This document shows positions 45,245 through 57,400 of a stretch of DNA of 64,000 bases, in pieces (the stretch's first letter is position 1; each line of letters begins with the position of its first letter). The translations under genes were made by a program, and so were the position numbers. The notes under the pieces are model-generated. The model was not told where the DNA came from. It saw nothing but the letters and a program-made list of their open reading frames with translations, and did not search any database. The stretch covers positions 360,001 to 424,000 of the forward strand of contig OX419336.1 in the NCBI GenBank assembly GCA_948470475.1, in the 5' to 3' direction. The DNA comes from Galaxea fascicularis. Its lineage: Eukaryota; Cnidaria; Anthozoa; Scleractinia; Euphylliidae.

Positions 45245-46900
45245 TCACTTCAGTCAGGTTTTGCTTTGTAAACGGAGACAATAGTTTAGAAAACATGATT
45301 AAAACCTAATTGCTTCCAATTGTGTCTCCGTTGTTATGTACAATATTGGTTTGCCTCGTTTGAGTCTCAATTCTACTCGAATACCTCGCCTTGATAGCCA
45401 ATCAGAAGGCGAGAATTCATCTAGCTATGTGATTCTATGGTACCTAGTTAGAAACATAGTGAGCTGAAACTTCGGCAGTCAATACTTTTTTCTCAACAAT
45501 GACTAGTATGAGAGAGACCTGACGTTAAAATTCAATTCCTTTACGTTTGCCAACAAAATACTGAATAAAGAAGTAATAACAGTGAAGCGCATCATAATTG
45601 TGGTAAATTATGCTTTGTAAAATACCGGGTAGGAATTACACTCGGTGACTTCATGGATATGATGAAGTAGGATGGTTTTCTGGTCGTTCAGCTGAATGCC
45701 CTCAATTTGTTACATTGAAACGTTTACCTCCCCATTAAATTATTAGGAAGCATACTTCAATTCAAGACTTGCTGAAAACAAAGAACGAGAGAGCTTTAAA
45801 AATATTGCATCTTGACAAGTTATATTCCGTTGTAACTTAACTGTTCATTCAACGTTGCAATTATTTTGCGAACTGAGCAGAGGAAATTCGAAACAGAATG
45901 AAATATATTCGTTGGCTCTCATAACAAATACTTAAAAATTCCATTTCATTGAAGTAAGATTCAGATAGGACCTTGTAACAGTTCTGTTTTCGATTTAGAT
46001 TTCACATATTTTAGATTAAGTTTTTTTTAGGCACACAAAACAAATAATTATCAGTTTCCAAACCCAAACCGCAACTTTATGTTATGCCTGTGAACGGATC
46101 CCAGTCAAGCTAAGTGATGGTTTTAAGACAGCCTTGCTGAAAACATTAGCTTATCACCCAAGTTACTGAACTATAGAAACAAACAACAAAAAGATAATAC
46201 AGCAATATAAAATAACCAAACTTCAGTATCAGTTATAAGAGGAACGCGGAAAGCATCTTCTTTTCATGACTACCAAGTGTGCTTCATCACCAATGTTCCA
46301 GCAAAATTGAATAGTGTTTTGATATACATAAGCGAACATGCTAAATAGGTTGTAAACTCAAAGTTGGCCTCCAGCCGTTTGCAATTTTCTCACCAACAAT
46401 TCTGTTTACTACAGACTCGAGACAAGTTTTAGGTTATATTTCAATACAAGACGGTATCTGTGGAATTACATTAGACTGCACATTTTTCGGTCCCTCAAAA
46501 GAAATTAAAATGCATGAAATTGACATGACAATATCATGCCATGTTGACATTATTGTGGAGCTGACCACCATTAGTCCGCGAATTTAATTGAAACTGTTAG
46601 GACGCAGAGAAAAGTTTCGGTAATCTTAACTTACCAGCATTGGAGGAGAAGGTAAGGCCCATACCTATTAACCTTGTTTCATTTCACAGTACCAAATATT
46701 GAGACCGCTGATTGCCGCTCATTTGGCGACTACAAAGCACTCCGCTTTTATGTGGTATTAGCTGCTTTTCAGTGAGTTGTCTTTGTCTGCTCGGAACGCA
46801 GAAGAGCAAGAATAAGTTCAGGAGTAAACTAAAAGCTATCCGTTTGTCAAAGTAATTAACGATGTATATATGAAATTGTATTCTAAAAAGGTAATCCTGG
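45245..46900. other. Gene-poor intergenic DNA
   Basis: Nothing recognised beyond A+T-rich sequence. Confidence 0.3.
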
Positions 46901-47213
46901 TCATCCACAACTCCACTAAACTCTCTACATAATAATCGTGGGAGGAACACCTAATTAAAAAGAAAGTGGGCTAACCATTAATTACGCTTTGCCTACGTGC
47001 TAACAGTAAAACATTTCCGTTTCGCCGAAATGGACAAAATGTATCAAAAATTGAATACATGCGTTTTGTCGTGTGTCATGCATAAACAAAAGACGGTTTC
47101 ATGTCTGTATCATATCTTGTTTCAAGAGAGGCGGGAAGTTGTATTATACGTTTTAAATTGTATGATTTTGATTAAGCCACTGATATTTTAATCAAATAAC
47201 GCAGCAAAACAAA
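46901..47213 (+). repeat. Direct duplication, copy A
   Basis: The blocks ACTAAACTCTCTACATAATA, GTGGGAGGAACA, CATGCGTTTTGT, TGTATCATATCTTGTTTCAA, GCGGGAAGTTGT and CCACTGATATTTTAATCAAA occur in the same order in 48,498-48,858. The copies have diverged and carry small indels. Function unknown. Confidence 0.7.
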
Positions 47214-48497
47214 TGTTGACGTTAGACTTGAAGTTATCCTTTCGCCAAAGAAGCGGTGTATGAAATTTTATGATAACGATACCTTTTTTGAGGCTAATGA
47301 ACCGTCATCAAAAGCTAAATCCGGAAAAAGGTTCCCTATAATGTTTTCTCATGGACGATCCAGACATTTCGTCTGCTTTTTGCTTACGTCTGCAGCATCG
47401 TACTCCCGCAGCGTGCGCGAGCAAATCATTGTATGCAACTCCTGTTATTCAAACTTGCTGCAGCCCGGCCTGCTAACTTCGTCAGAATTTGAAAACATGT
47501 TTCAAAAACCCACGATATTAAGGGAATTAAGGGTCTTACGCCGTTAATTCTAGGTTAGTTTTACATGAAAAAATTCGTATCATAGTTTGCAATTTGTTGC
47601 TTAGTTTGTCTGTCAGTCAGTATGCATTTGACCAAGTTTAGCTGAGATTAAAGGTACGTAATATATTGAATACTTGTTTCAGTCATCGTAGACTTGTCAT
47701 CAGCTTGTCGCATACGACAGTTTCAATCTGCCTATAAAAGTCTTTTGAACTCGGACATACCCAATTCCCGCCAAGCTGTAAAACTTGTCCTAATTGTTTC
47801 GTCAAATTGAACAGTGAAAGGTAGAAGCTATTAACAACAGCTTACTTGAAACCTAAATATCGTAAGTATGTTTCTTCAGCTCACTTTAATTTCGAATTAA
47901 GAAACCCGGTCAAACAAATCAAGCTCATAGTTAAACTAAAGCGTAAACAAACTCGTTATCTTTTAAAGGAGGAAAGTGTTAAATGTCATATCCGTATTTC
48001 CAGTCGATGCTTTCTTTAACCCACTGTCCAAAGATATTATCACAAGTCTTGTTGATGTTCTTATTTCTTGACACTGTAACTGAACGTTTTCGGCATGGAA
48101 TGGTGAAAATTGGTTACTCTTTTCCCTTAGCCTTGAAGGTACGAGCTAGGCTGAAAAGGTTGGCAATGCCAATAATTTGCCCGGGAGCAAATCTGTCACT
48201 GAACATATTACTCACCAACCATCGATTCAGTCGCGAAGGTTCAATTCTGTGGTTAGTAGTGCCGAACGTTATAGCAACAGTGGTATAAATCGCAGTTTTG
48301 GATTAGAATCTCTTTATCTATGAACACAGAGTCTAGAGATGTGATGATTGATAAGCACAAGGTGAATTTATGCTGAAAATACAGGACGTCTATGTTTAAG
48401 AGCAGATTTGGAGGAGAAGAAAGGCGGGGAGGAACGAAGAAGTCTGGAAACCAGTTTGATCTTTGCGCAAGCGCTAACGCCTGGGAAAACCACTGAG
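47214..48497. other. Spacer between the two duplicated segments
   Basis: No gene is recognised. Open frames at 47,260-47,547 and 47,983-48,288 have no domain and no homologue in the partner segment. Confidence 0.3.
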
Positions 48498-48858
48498 TCA
48501 TCTACAACTAAACTCTCTCCATAATAACGTGGGAGGAACATGTAATCAGTGAACTAACCAAATTTTTTGCTTTGTGTACCTTAAAGCTAAAAGTGTAAAA
48601 GAGTAAAACATTTCTTTTGCCAGGTATCATGAAGGCGCCAGTTGTTTTAATGGATTGCGTTTTGTGCCATGCATCAATAAAAGCGGCACCATGTTTCTAT
48701 CATATCTGTATAGGGTCTTGCTTCAGAAGTCGCGGGAAGTTGTCTGATACACTTGAAATTGTAAATTGATTTATGGAGCATAGATCCGATTCCATCCATC
48801 TATGACTATTTTTTTAAACCACTGATATTTCAATCAAATAACTCAGCGAAACAAAACT
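48498..48858 (+). repeat. Direct duplication, copy B
   Basis: This is the partner of 46,901-47,213, with the same block order (AACTAAACTCTCTCCATAAT, GTGGGAGGAACA, ATTGCGTTTTGTG, TTTCTATCATATCTGTAT, GCGGGAAGTTGT, CCACTGATATTTCAATCAAA). It is about 50 bp longer because of a small insertion in the middle. Confidence 0.7.
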
Positions 48859-51575
48859 GGAATTTTCTGTGAAATAATTCGTTTGTTGTGCTGGTTTGCG
48901 GGGGCACTGTTTGATTTTAATCACCCTATTTTCCTTTTCCTTTTTCCACCTTTGTTTCCAAAATTTAATTGCTCATCACAAACGACTGTGACGCTTTATC
49001 TAAGACGCAGGTTGGAACACGCCTTCAAATACGTCCTCAGTCCACTGAGTCGTGACATGTTGGTACAATGACGATGCCATATATTTGGCAAAACGACTGA
49101 AACTCAATTTTTAAATCAACCCTTTTTTTTCCTGTACTTTTTCTCTGTCTAACTTATGTCTTTTCCAATAAAATGTACTAGCTGCTGTATACAAAACCAA
49201 ATTATTCAGCCATTTTCAGATATTTCAAAAGCATAACAAAACACTGAATATTCGGCAACTGTAATCAATGTGTTTAATAGCGCCGTCTGTGTTTACAACA
49301 ATAAAAAATACACTTCTTGTAATAAATGTAGAAATAAACATCTTTGTAGCTTGAGGACGTATGCAACACGGGTTGAGCAAACGAAAACGGTCTTGGTATT
49401 CCCAGCTTGGCAGTTTTTGCTCGATTTCTCATAAGTTCAAACCAAAACGATAAAAGGATTTGAAAGTTAATCTGAAGTAGTATGTGATTGTTCATGGTTT
49501 TTTTTTTAGATGGGCAACAAACCAGTTCCTTTCAAATTTGTGTATTTAGATGTACTAAGAGCTAAGAGCACCATGAAGAGCACTACAAAAGATATCATTG
49601 ATTCAACGGAGCGCTAATGAGTGACGTATGCTCAATCAAGTTAATATTGTGTTCTATGTGAATTGACCAATTGAAACATATGCACTTGTGTCACTTGCAT
49701 TATAGCTTCTCTCTATTTAAGGCCAAGAATTCAGTTTTCCCTTGTCTCTTTTCCATGTGTCAACTCGGAGAGACTGTATTATAACGTTCCCCGGCCTACA
49801 GGCAAGTACAAGTGTTAGTTTTTTTCATTCTTTGTTCTTTTGTGTTTGTATTTGTTTATGTTTATTTGTTTGTTTGCAATTCATTTTATTGTAAAAATTT
49901 AAGTTTCCAGCGTTTATTAGATTTATTGCCTGTGTAGATTGTGGAAAAACGGTCAAAGATACTGAGGAAAAGAAGCAGTTTAAGCTCTCAGATTCAAATA
50001 ATAACTCTGGCTTGGATAGGCATGAAAGCCTCAGTGTTGTAATAATACTAACTCTAGAACAATTTTGGTTTGCTGACAATGAAAGGAAAAGCACCGAGTC
50101 TGTAATTACATTCTAAGTGGGATCATACGACTTCCTGGTTGAAATGTCCGTCAGTGTGGTTTCCAAGCAGCTATGTAGCACAAACACGTTTTACAGCGAC
50201 AGGTTTTTGAAGGTGTTTTATACTTTTCAATATGATTCTTTTGTTTTGGTTCACTTAACATAAAGTTGCAGTCTAGTTTTGGAAAGAATTCTCAATGAAG
50301 TAGAAGCGATTCATTCGAAATATATACCACCGTCGAACAAGAGCACTAAAGTCGATCGAGCTGTCATTTCGCAGGAAGACGTATCTTCGAAGTTGCCTCT
50401 ACTTTTCCGACATTTGCTTTTCATACCTCGCTCCTCGTTTATGCATTTAACATCATTTGTATGTTCACGCGGTGTTTGTCCTGGGTAACACGAGGTGATC
50501 ACATGCAAAACAAAGTTTAGCGCACTTTAATTACAACGACCAAGGGTCAATCGAAAAATATCTTTAATTATCATACAAGCTATTTTGCAGCATGACTCAG
50601 GATTTTTTGCAAAAAGTACCAAAAAAGTTGTCCGTCAGATTTACGTAAACCAGGACAGACAATAGTGAACGCTATTTCGGGTAATATTTCAAGCATTTTT
50701 TTTAAACGTACCGCAGAAAATTCTCGTTGTTGCTTTTTTTCTTCTTTAGCTCATTACTACCTCCCCAACGCCCGAGGCCGATGCATTTTGATTAAACTTG
50801 CACATGTTAGCAAAGGAAACAACGAAGACCAGTTCACGTGTTATTACAGACGCTATTTCAGCGTCGCAAAAAAAACTCTCTTTACTTTACTTTAAACAAA
50901 GTTTATCCGTAATGAAAACACCAGCAGTGGTTTTTGGTCAGATTTTTATTTGTCTAGGATGACAACAATGGAGACCATTTGGAATGCATTTTAGACGTCA
51001 CCTAAGCATCGAGGCAAATTTTGTTGACTTTTATTTGGTTTCCTCCTGTATGTAGTTCTTATCAGTTACAAGCCCGGGGTAGGGGACAGGGAGCGGGAGG
51101 GGAAGGGAAGTGGGAGGGATGGGGCGATGGAAGGTGGTTGGATATTCACTTAAGCAAAATATCATAATTTTAGCTGGTGTTATCCCATATAACTTTTGGC
51201 GTTACATGGGGTGAAAAAGTTCCCAGGATTTCTGTATCATTGGTCATCATTCTTAAAATCTGTTTGCGAAATCTCTAAGAAAACGAAGATATCAGAGTGG
51301 ATTACACTTCGCAAATATGCCTTTTAAGGCCATGGAACTATCTGCGGGTACAGGAAACAATACAGGAAACAACATTAGGACCAAAAAATAAACCAGTGAA
51401 ACAAATAGTCGAACTATTTCTGTGTGAGACAATATTGAACAAAGTTAGTAGTCTCCTAAACGATCCAAAGTATTGAAAAGGATCCGGAAGATCACAAAAC
51501 TTGCGAACGTTTCTCTTGATAAGGTTCCTCACTTTTTAAAAAAAACTTTAAATTTTCGAGGTTTAACCAATGACT
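48859..51575. other. Gene-poor region with a G-rich tract at 51,074-51,140
   Basis: No gene is supported. The G-rich tract has many runs of three or four G on the plus strand separated by 1-4 nt and could form quadruplexes. A TATTTAAGG at about 49,718 could be a TATA-like element, but no coding exon follows. Confidence 0.4.
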
Positions 51576-51584
51576 TATGCCCTG

Positions 51585-51629
<45 letters not shown>

Positions 51630-51822
51630 CGGTTTAAAATTGTTTTCTTTATAAAAGCTGCTTACTAATGTTTTTTGACTACAAATTCAGCGCAAATTAA
51701 AGAACATGTTTAAGTTCGTCTAAATCCTGCATAAAAGCCTGAGTTCCAGTTTTTCTTTAACGGTTTTCATTTTTCTAAACCTGGTTTAATTAAACATGTT
51801 TAGTTGGTGTAAATGGGGTATA
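51576..51822. repeat. ~247-bp MITE with CACACCAA...TTAAACATGTTTA ends
   Basis: The left end reads TATGCCCTGTTCACACCAAA then GCTTAAACATGTTTAAA. The right end, reverse-complemented, reads TATACCCCATTTACACCAAC then TAAACATGTTTAATT. The TIRs are about 35 bp and moderately diverged. The ends resemble PIF/Harbinger-type MITEs, but no clean 3-bp duplication is evident. Confidence 0.6.
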
Positions 51823-54404
51823 AAACTTGCCAGTGGGAATGAATAGTCTTTCTTGAATATGTGGGGCCGGCAAAATTTGACAAGTTCTTCATTGTAAAGT
51901 CTCTTTGCAGAAAAATGTGCAAATCAGCATTGTCCAAATAATTACCGAGGAAAACGAGCTTGTATCAGTCGTGTGGAAACATTCCACCAACACTTTTAAG
52001 TCGCTTTACTATTATTCTTTTACTTATTCTTAATAAGGAAAACGGCAACTGCAAATGAAATGACGCTGCAATTCGTCGATCATTTACTAAATCATGCACC
52101 TATTGAAAACCCACGCGTAGACATTGTTTAAAACAAGATGAAAGAATGCATCTTTTGTTTTCAATGAAACAATAACATTACAGACACGTTAACTGTACCG
52201 GTTCGCCTGTATCTTGGGATGCACTCGAACCTTAGCAGCGCTTGCTATCAATACCTGAAACAGTGAAACGTGTGAAAGCTCATGTGCTTTTCTCCTAAAA
52301 ATAAACACTCGTTGTCACAGATAAATCATTTCTAATATCACTTATTTGTTTTCAAATGTTAGGTCTACGCGTTGGCACAAAATAGGAACACAATAGTCTA
52401 GAGAGACAATATACAAGATACAACCTCATTACAACTTCAGAATAGTTAAACTGGGAATAAAGGCGAAATATTCATTAAGTTTAACATTTAAGTTTTCAGT
52501 TGCAGACATCAGTCAAGAGAACATGGTTTGATTAAAGTTTAATTAATAAAATGCCCTTTGATTGCCTTTGACCCACCTCCTGGTCTTGTGCAAATGTTGA
52601 TAATTTTCAAAATTCGATGTCAAACGGTTCCAGGACTTCGCGCATTTCAATGGCACAGAGGGTAAATACAGCTCGAGAAAACGGGCTTAAGAAAATTCCC
52701 GCCACCAGCGACACGCGCAATAAATATAACCATTTACATTCGGAGGCAAAAGGCCAAAAAGCCGAGTTCTAACTTGAATTTAGTCGGACCGAATTGTTGA
52801 GAGGTGTTCTGAGAAGAACTTACTACCACTTTGACTGAGGCGATGTTCGAATTCTCAGTGTTTTTTGTGTGGATAAAACGTATTGACTCAGAATATTCAG
52901 TGCTCAAAGTCACTGAATACTAATAATGGAAGGTCTATAACGCTGAAACGTGATATTCATAGGGGAGGGCGTGCTAAGTTTTGTAATTAAAACATGTGCG
53001 TCATTAAGTTATTACGGCTGAGCGCGACTGATTTCGTTTGGATGGGAGTGTTGAGATCTTCGTTATATGCATGATCAATGATAGCAAAGGGTGGGAAGAA
53101 CTAGACGCAACAATTTACTCGTCTCTTTTCAATGAAATTTCAATGATAATAATACTAATAAATTTATAGTAATACTTATAATGTTAATAACAATGTCAGT
53201 AACCTCTATAACTGTTGTAGTTCTCACAGTTTCTTTAGTTCTGATAGTTTTTGTGGCTCGTCTAGATATTGAAATGTCTGTGGTCAAGTTTTTGTCTTAG
53301 CTTAGTTCTTTAGTTTAATTTCTGCAGTTGCCTCAGCTGATAGATTGGGTTCTTGTAGTGGTTGTAACACTTGTAGTTTGCGTTGGGTCATATGCTGGGT
53401 ATATCTGATCCTGACTACTGCATATACATGCCCAGATAATTTCGAATCAAACAAGGACTTTATATTTCTCCCGTTTATCATGAAAGTGTGAGTAAAGACG
53501 TTAGTTTTGCGAACCTCGACGTTCTCTTGCAAAGTTTAAGTAAAATAATGCGAATATTGGAAAGAAACCGACTGAACTATGTGAAGAATCACAGATGTTT
53601 AGCACCATTTAATTGTACAAGATTAAAACAAGAAGTAGTTTGACCTTTAACTGCTTTACTTGGTGTACGAAACCAAGTTTAACCGCGATATCTTAAAAAT
53701 AGACCGATTAAAAAAAACCGTGGCGCGCTACTCAAAACTTTGCGTGCTGATGTTATGTAACACGCAAATCAAAGTTAACACCCATTGTTGAAAGACGTCA
53801 TCATTGTCTTTGATACCTCGTAACAAAATTAGTCATTTGCAGCTTGAATGTTGTAAAACACTTTATGGTTCATCAGTTTAATGAAGCAATGGCTGAGTGC
53901 ATCAGTTTGACAATCGTGGTCAGGCAATTTGAAGTTCATCGTTGAAAATGTAACATCCTCTTGTTTCCTTCTTGGAAACCAACAAGGAATAAAGTTGCAA
54001 AGTCATATAAAACGAGATTACTTCCCTTTCCAAGAATTGCACCCAATAACTGTGACCTATTTGCCCATTATCTTAAGGTAAAAAAAATCACGCACTTAAA
54101 ATGCCAGTAAGCTTTATTTTTGCCATTTTGGAGCAATCTATCTATCATGACTCGATTAACAAGTCACATCCCTCGCAAAATGCAAGTCCATGGCTGATTT
54201 TTAGCATAGTTTTAGGTAACAATTGATATGCTAGCCGGCTAAACGTTAGACTTCTTTGTTAAGTCATGGAGCTTACATTTACGAAACGGGAAGTTAGTAA
54301 TTACCTCTATATTGCGTGACGTAGATAGACGCCCACGCATCCAAGATCAAAGCTTAAGACGGGTTGGCCAGTGGCTTCACGTCAATTCGTAGTCAGTTCT
54401 CAGC
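51823..54404. other. Intergenic DNA upstream of the PX-SH3 gene
   Basis: No gene is seen. A TGACGT motif (54,317-54,322) about 85 bp before the start codon could be a CRE-like site of the downstream gene; this is only a consensus match. Confidence 0.3.
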
Positions 54405-57400
54405 ATGGAGAGAAGGAAGGTGCTCACAGCCTCTGTCACAGGGACCATATCACAACAGGATGGCAAAGACCCTGAGGTACGAACACTTTAACCAACTGTA
54501 GAATCCACGCTGGAATGATTTCTGCCCGTCAAAATGGCCAAGCTTTCGTGATTTGGCCCCATATTGTTTCATGGGGGAACTTAAGCGTTGCTTTACCAAA
54601 ACAACAGTGTTTTCAGCATATACGTTCTGCTGTTTACTTCTGAACTTAATCCAGCAAAACGTGCTGTTATTGCTTGTGGTAATGTCTCCGCCAGGCTTCG
54701 CACCATTGCTGGTTTTCATTCGCTTAACGTTAATACATTAGCTCATGCCATCATCACGCTAGCCTGATAGAATAGCTAAAACAAACTATATTCCTCTCCA
54801 GGCTAAAAGTGATTTATTTTTTGGAGATTTTCATAATTTCTGTCTATATTGCACTTTATCAGCGTTTGGGGCTAAGGACACGTATTTTACTTTTATTTCG
54901 TTACTTTAACCAGCTTTACACAGTTAAGTAGACAGTTAAGTTATTCTAAAACTACCCTCAATGTTTTTATCTACTTACTCCCTTAAGGCATACAAAATTA
55001 CCGTTGTGTTCTCGGATGGTAGCAAAACAGTGCTTCGAAAAACCTACGAGGAATTTGTTAACTTGCAGGTGAGCTCGTGATGTTTCTGCTTTTGTTCAAA
55101 TACTTGTTTGTATTTGATGTTTTAAGTGCCTTTGAAAACAATGACAAATTCTGTATTGATTCACATTATTGCATAGTAAACAAATTGCCTTATTTCATAA
55201 AACCTATGAGACTTTATAGGTTACTAGTTATTATCTTCTTAGCTTCGCAATGCTCACTTCCACTCTCTTTTCGACTAAACCTTTACCCTAGGTGTTTTTT
55301 CTGAGGAAATGAGAGGGTCAGTACCTCATTGACGGTTTTAACTGTCGAAACCATTTTAGTGGTATGTGGTCTTACGACAAACGCCGGAAGACATTTGTTA
55401 TGCTAATTTTTCTTCAATCAATGCAGTTTAGCACAGATTTCACAACAAGATTCAGTCAACCATGATATATTTTCTTTCTTTCTGCCGGGTTTTCTTTTTG
55501 CTGCGTGAGTCCTAACACTGACACACGACTGCCAAGTCTTTTCTTTTTGTTTTCAAGTAGCTGTCCATTCCATATACATAAAGCACACATATAAAGGCTC
55601 TTTTCAAAATAAAAACATCAAACATTTAACTCTTTTCTCCCTAAATACTGTGGAAACATTTATGTTCAGCATTTCATTCTTGCGGGTGGACAGATAGCTA
55701 CTCTTGTTCACTGCTGCAAATTAACTGTATTTTCTTCATTTATTTTCATTCTAATTTCAGGGAATCGTTTACGATTTGCTCAAGAAAAAGGCAGGTTACT
55801 CGCGAAAAACGTCCAGAACTCTTGTGTCCAGTTTGCCAGGTTTGTGACTTTAAGTATGGAATTAGAGGGAAATTGTAAAAAAAACAACAACTGTTTATCA
55901 AGTGACAACGATGTAAACAAAATTGCAAAGCCAGTCAAATGAACTCACCTTTCGCGATGAAAGAGATTTCTAAAACCGACGTTTTCAGTCTCTTTCAACT
56001 TTACCCCACTGAGACTACAGAGAAAGGAAGCTTAACTGATTACCTTCAGTTTTACGTGCTAAATTTGTTAAAAGTTTGCCCCTCTTTCCTCACTTATTGT
56101 ATTTGTTCGTTTGTTTACTTAATTACTTATTTACTTCATTCATTTCAATGTTAGTTTATTTGTCTCTTTGCAGAGCTCAACTCTCCCCTCTCGCGAATTC
56201 TGTTCAAAGACAGTGATTTGAAAAAGATGGGAAGAATGGATGAGTTTATTAAGGTAAAGTAGACACCCATAACTAACATGACTTTCGAAGTACGTACGCC
56301 AGCGACGCTTAAATGGGAACTGCCATGGGGGTTTTGCTATTTTCTGACCCAAAATTCACAGAAATTGCTGCTTATGACCTTTGCTCGTGCCAAAACATTC
56401 GTTAAAGTGTAGGAGAAAGATATCAATCCATCCATAGTACATTTTTGGCCATGCTTTCAAAATGACATACGAGAATTAGAAAAAAATTAGCCTAATTTAG
56501 TCTCAGTATTCAGTCTCTGAGTAGTAACAAAGTTCTGAGTAAATAAACGGCTTGAATATTTTTGTTTTTTTTCCTGATTTGAAGACACGTTTTTAGCATC
56601 TTACTGCGGACTGAAATAGCATGGCACTTCCCCTTTAAGTCAAAGTGCACCAAATAGTATCATTATTGACAGCGAGGTCAGGGGCGCTATCCATTCACAC
56701 GGAAAACTCGGAAATCCTGGTTGCAAAATTAAATGGTACATACCATTCCATTTCGGAACGTTTCAGAAATAATGGACCATCGGCTTAATCAATGCACTTT
56801 TTCTGTTCTTTCTCAGCTTCCCAAATGATACTAGTACATTTGGGGCTTATCCATTTTGTATTTAAACAAGCTGCAGCATTGAATGTTTAAACCTAAAATT
56901 TCCACCAGGATGGATCCTGTAAATGGAAAGCGCCCCAGATCACCCACCAGACTGGTCAGTTTACACGTAAGTCAAGGTTGCTAGAGAAACTAATAACGTT
57001 GTAATTCTTTTGTCCGCAGGAACTTCTTACTCTTCCAGCTGTAATCACAGAATCTGAGACTGTCGAGAAGTTTTTTGGTGTCTTTCTGGAACAAAAGGGG
57101 ACATCTGATAGGTAACGACTTGTAATGACCATTATTTATGTATTTACTCATGTATGTATTTGTTTATTCGTCAAAAAACAACTGAAACTTTTAAACATTT
57201 TCTTTAAACAGGGCTGAAGATGAAGAGGAATTAAAAAAGATAAATAAAGTGGTAGAAATGTTGAGTGGTGAGTGCCGCAAATCTTTGACTTGGAAATATT
57301 TCACTTTAAACTGTATGGAGAGTGGTTATAACTGCTTGTTCAACGAATACTGGAATGGTTGAAAACGCTCCGTGTAATTTCTGATCTTGCTATTTGAGAT

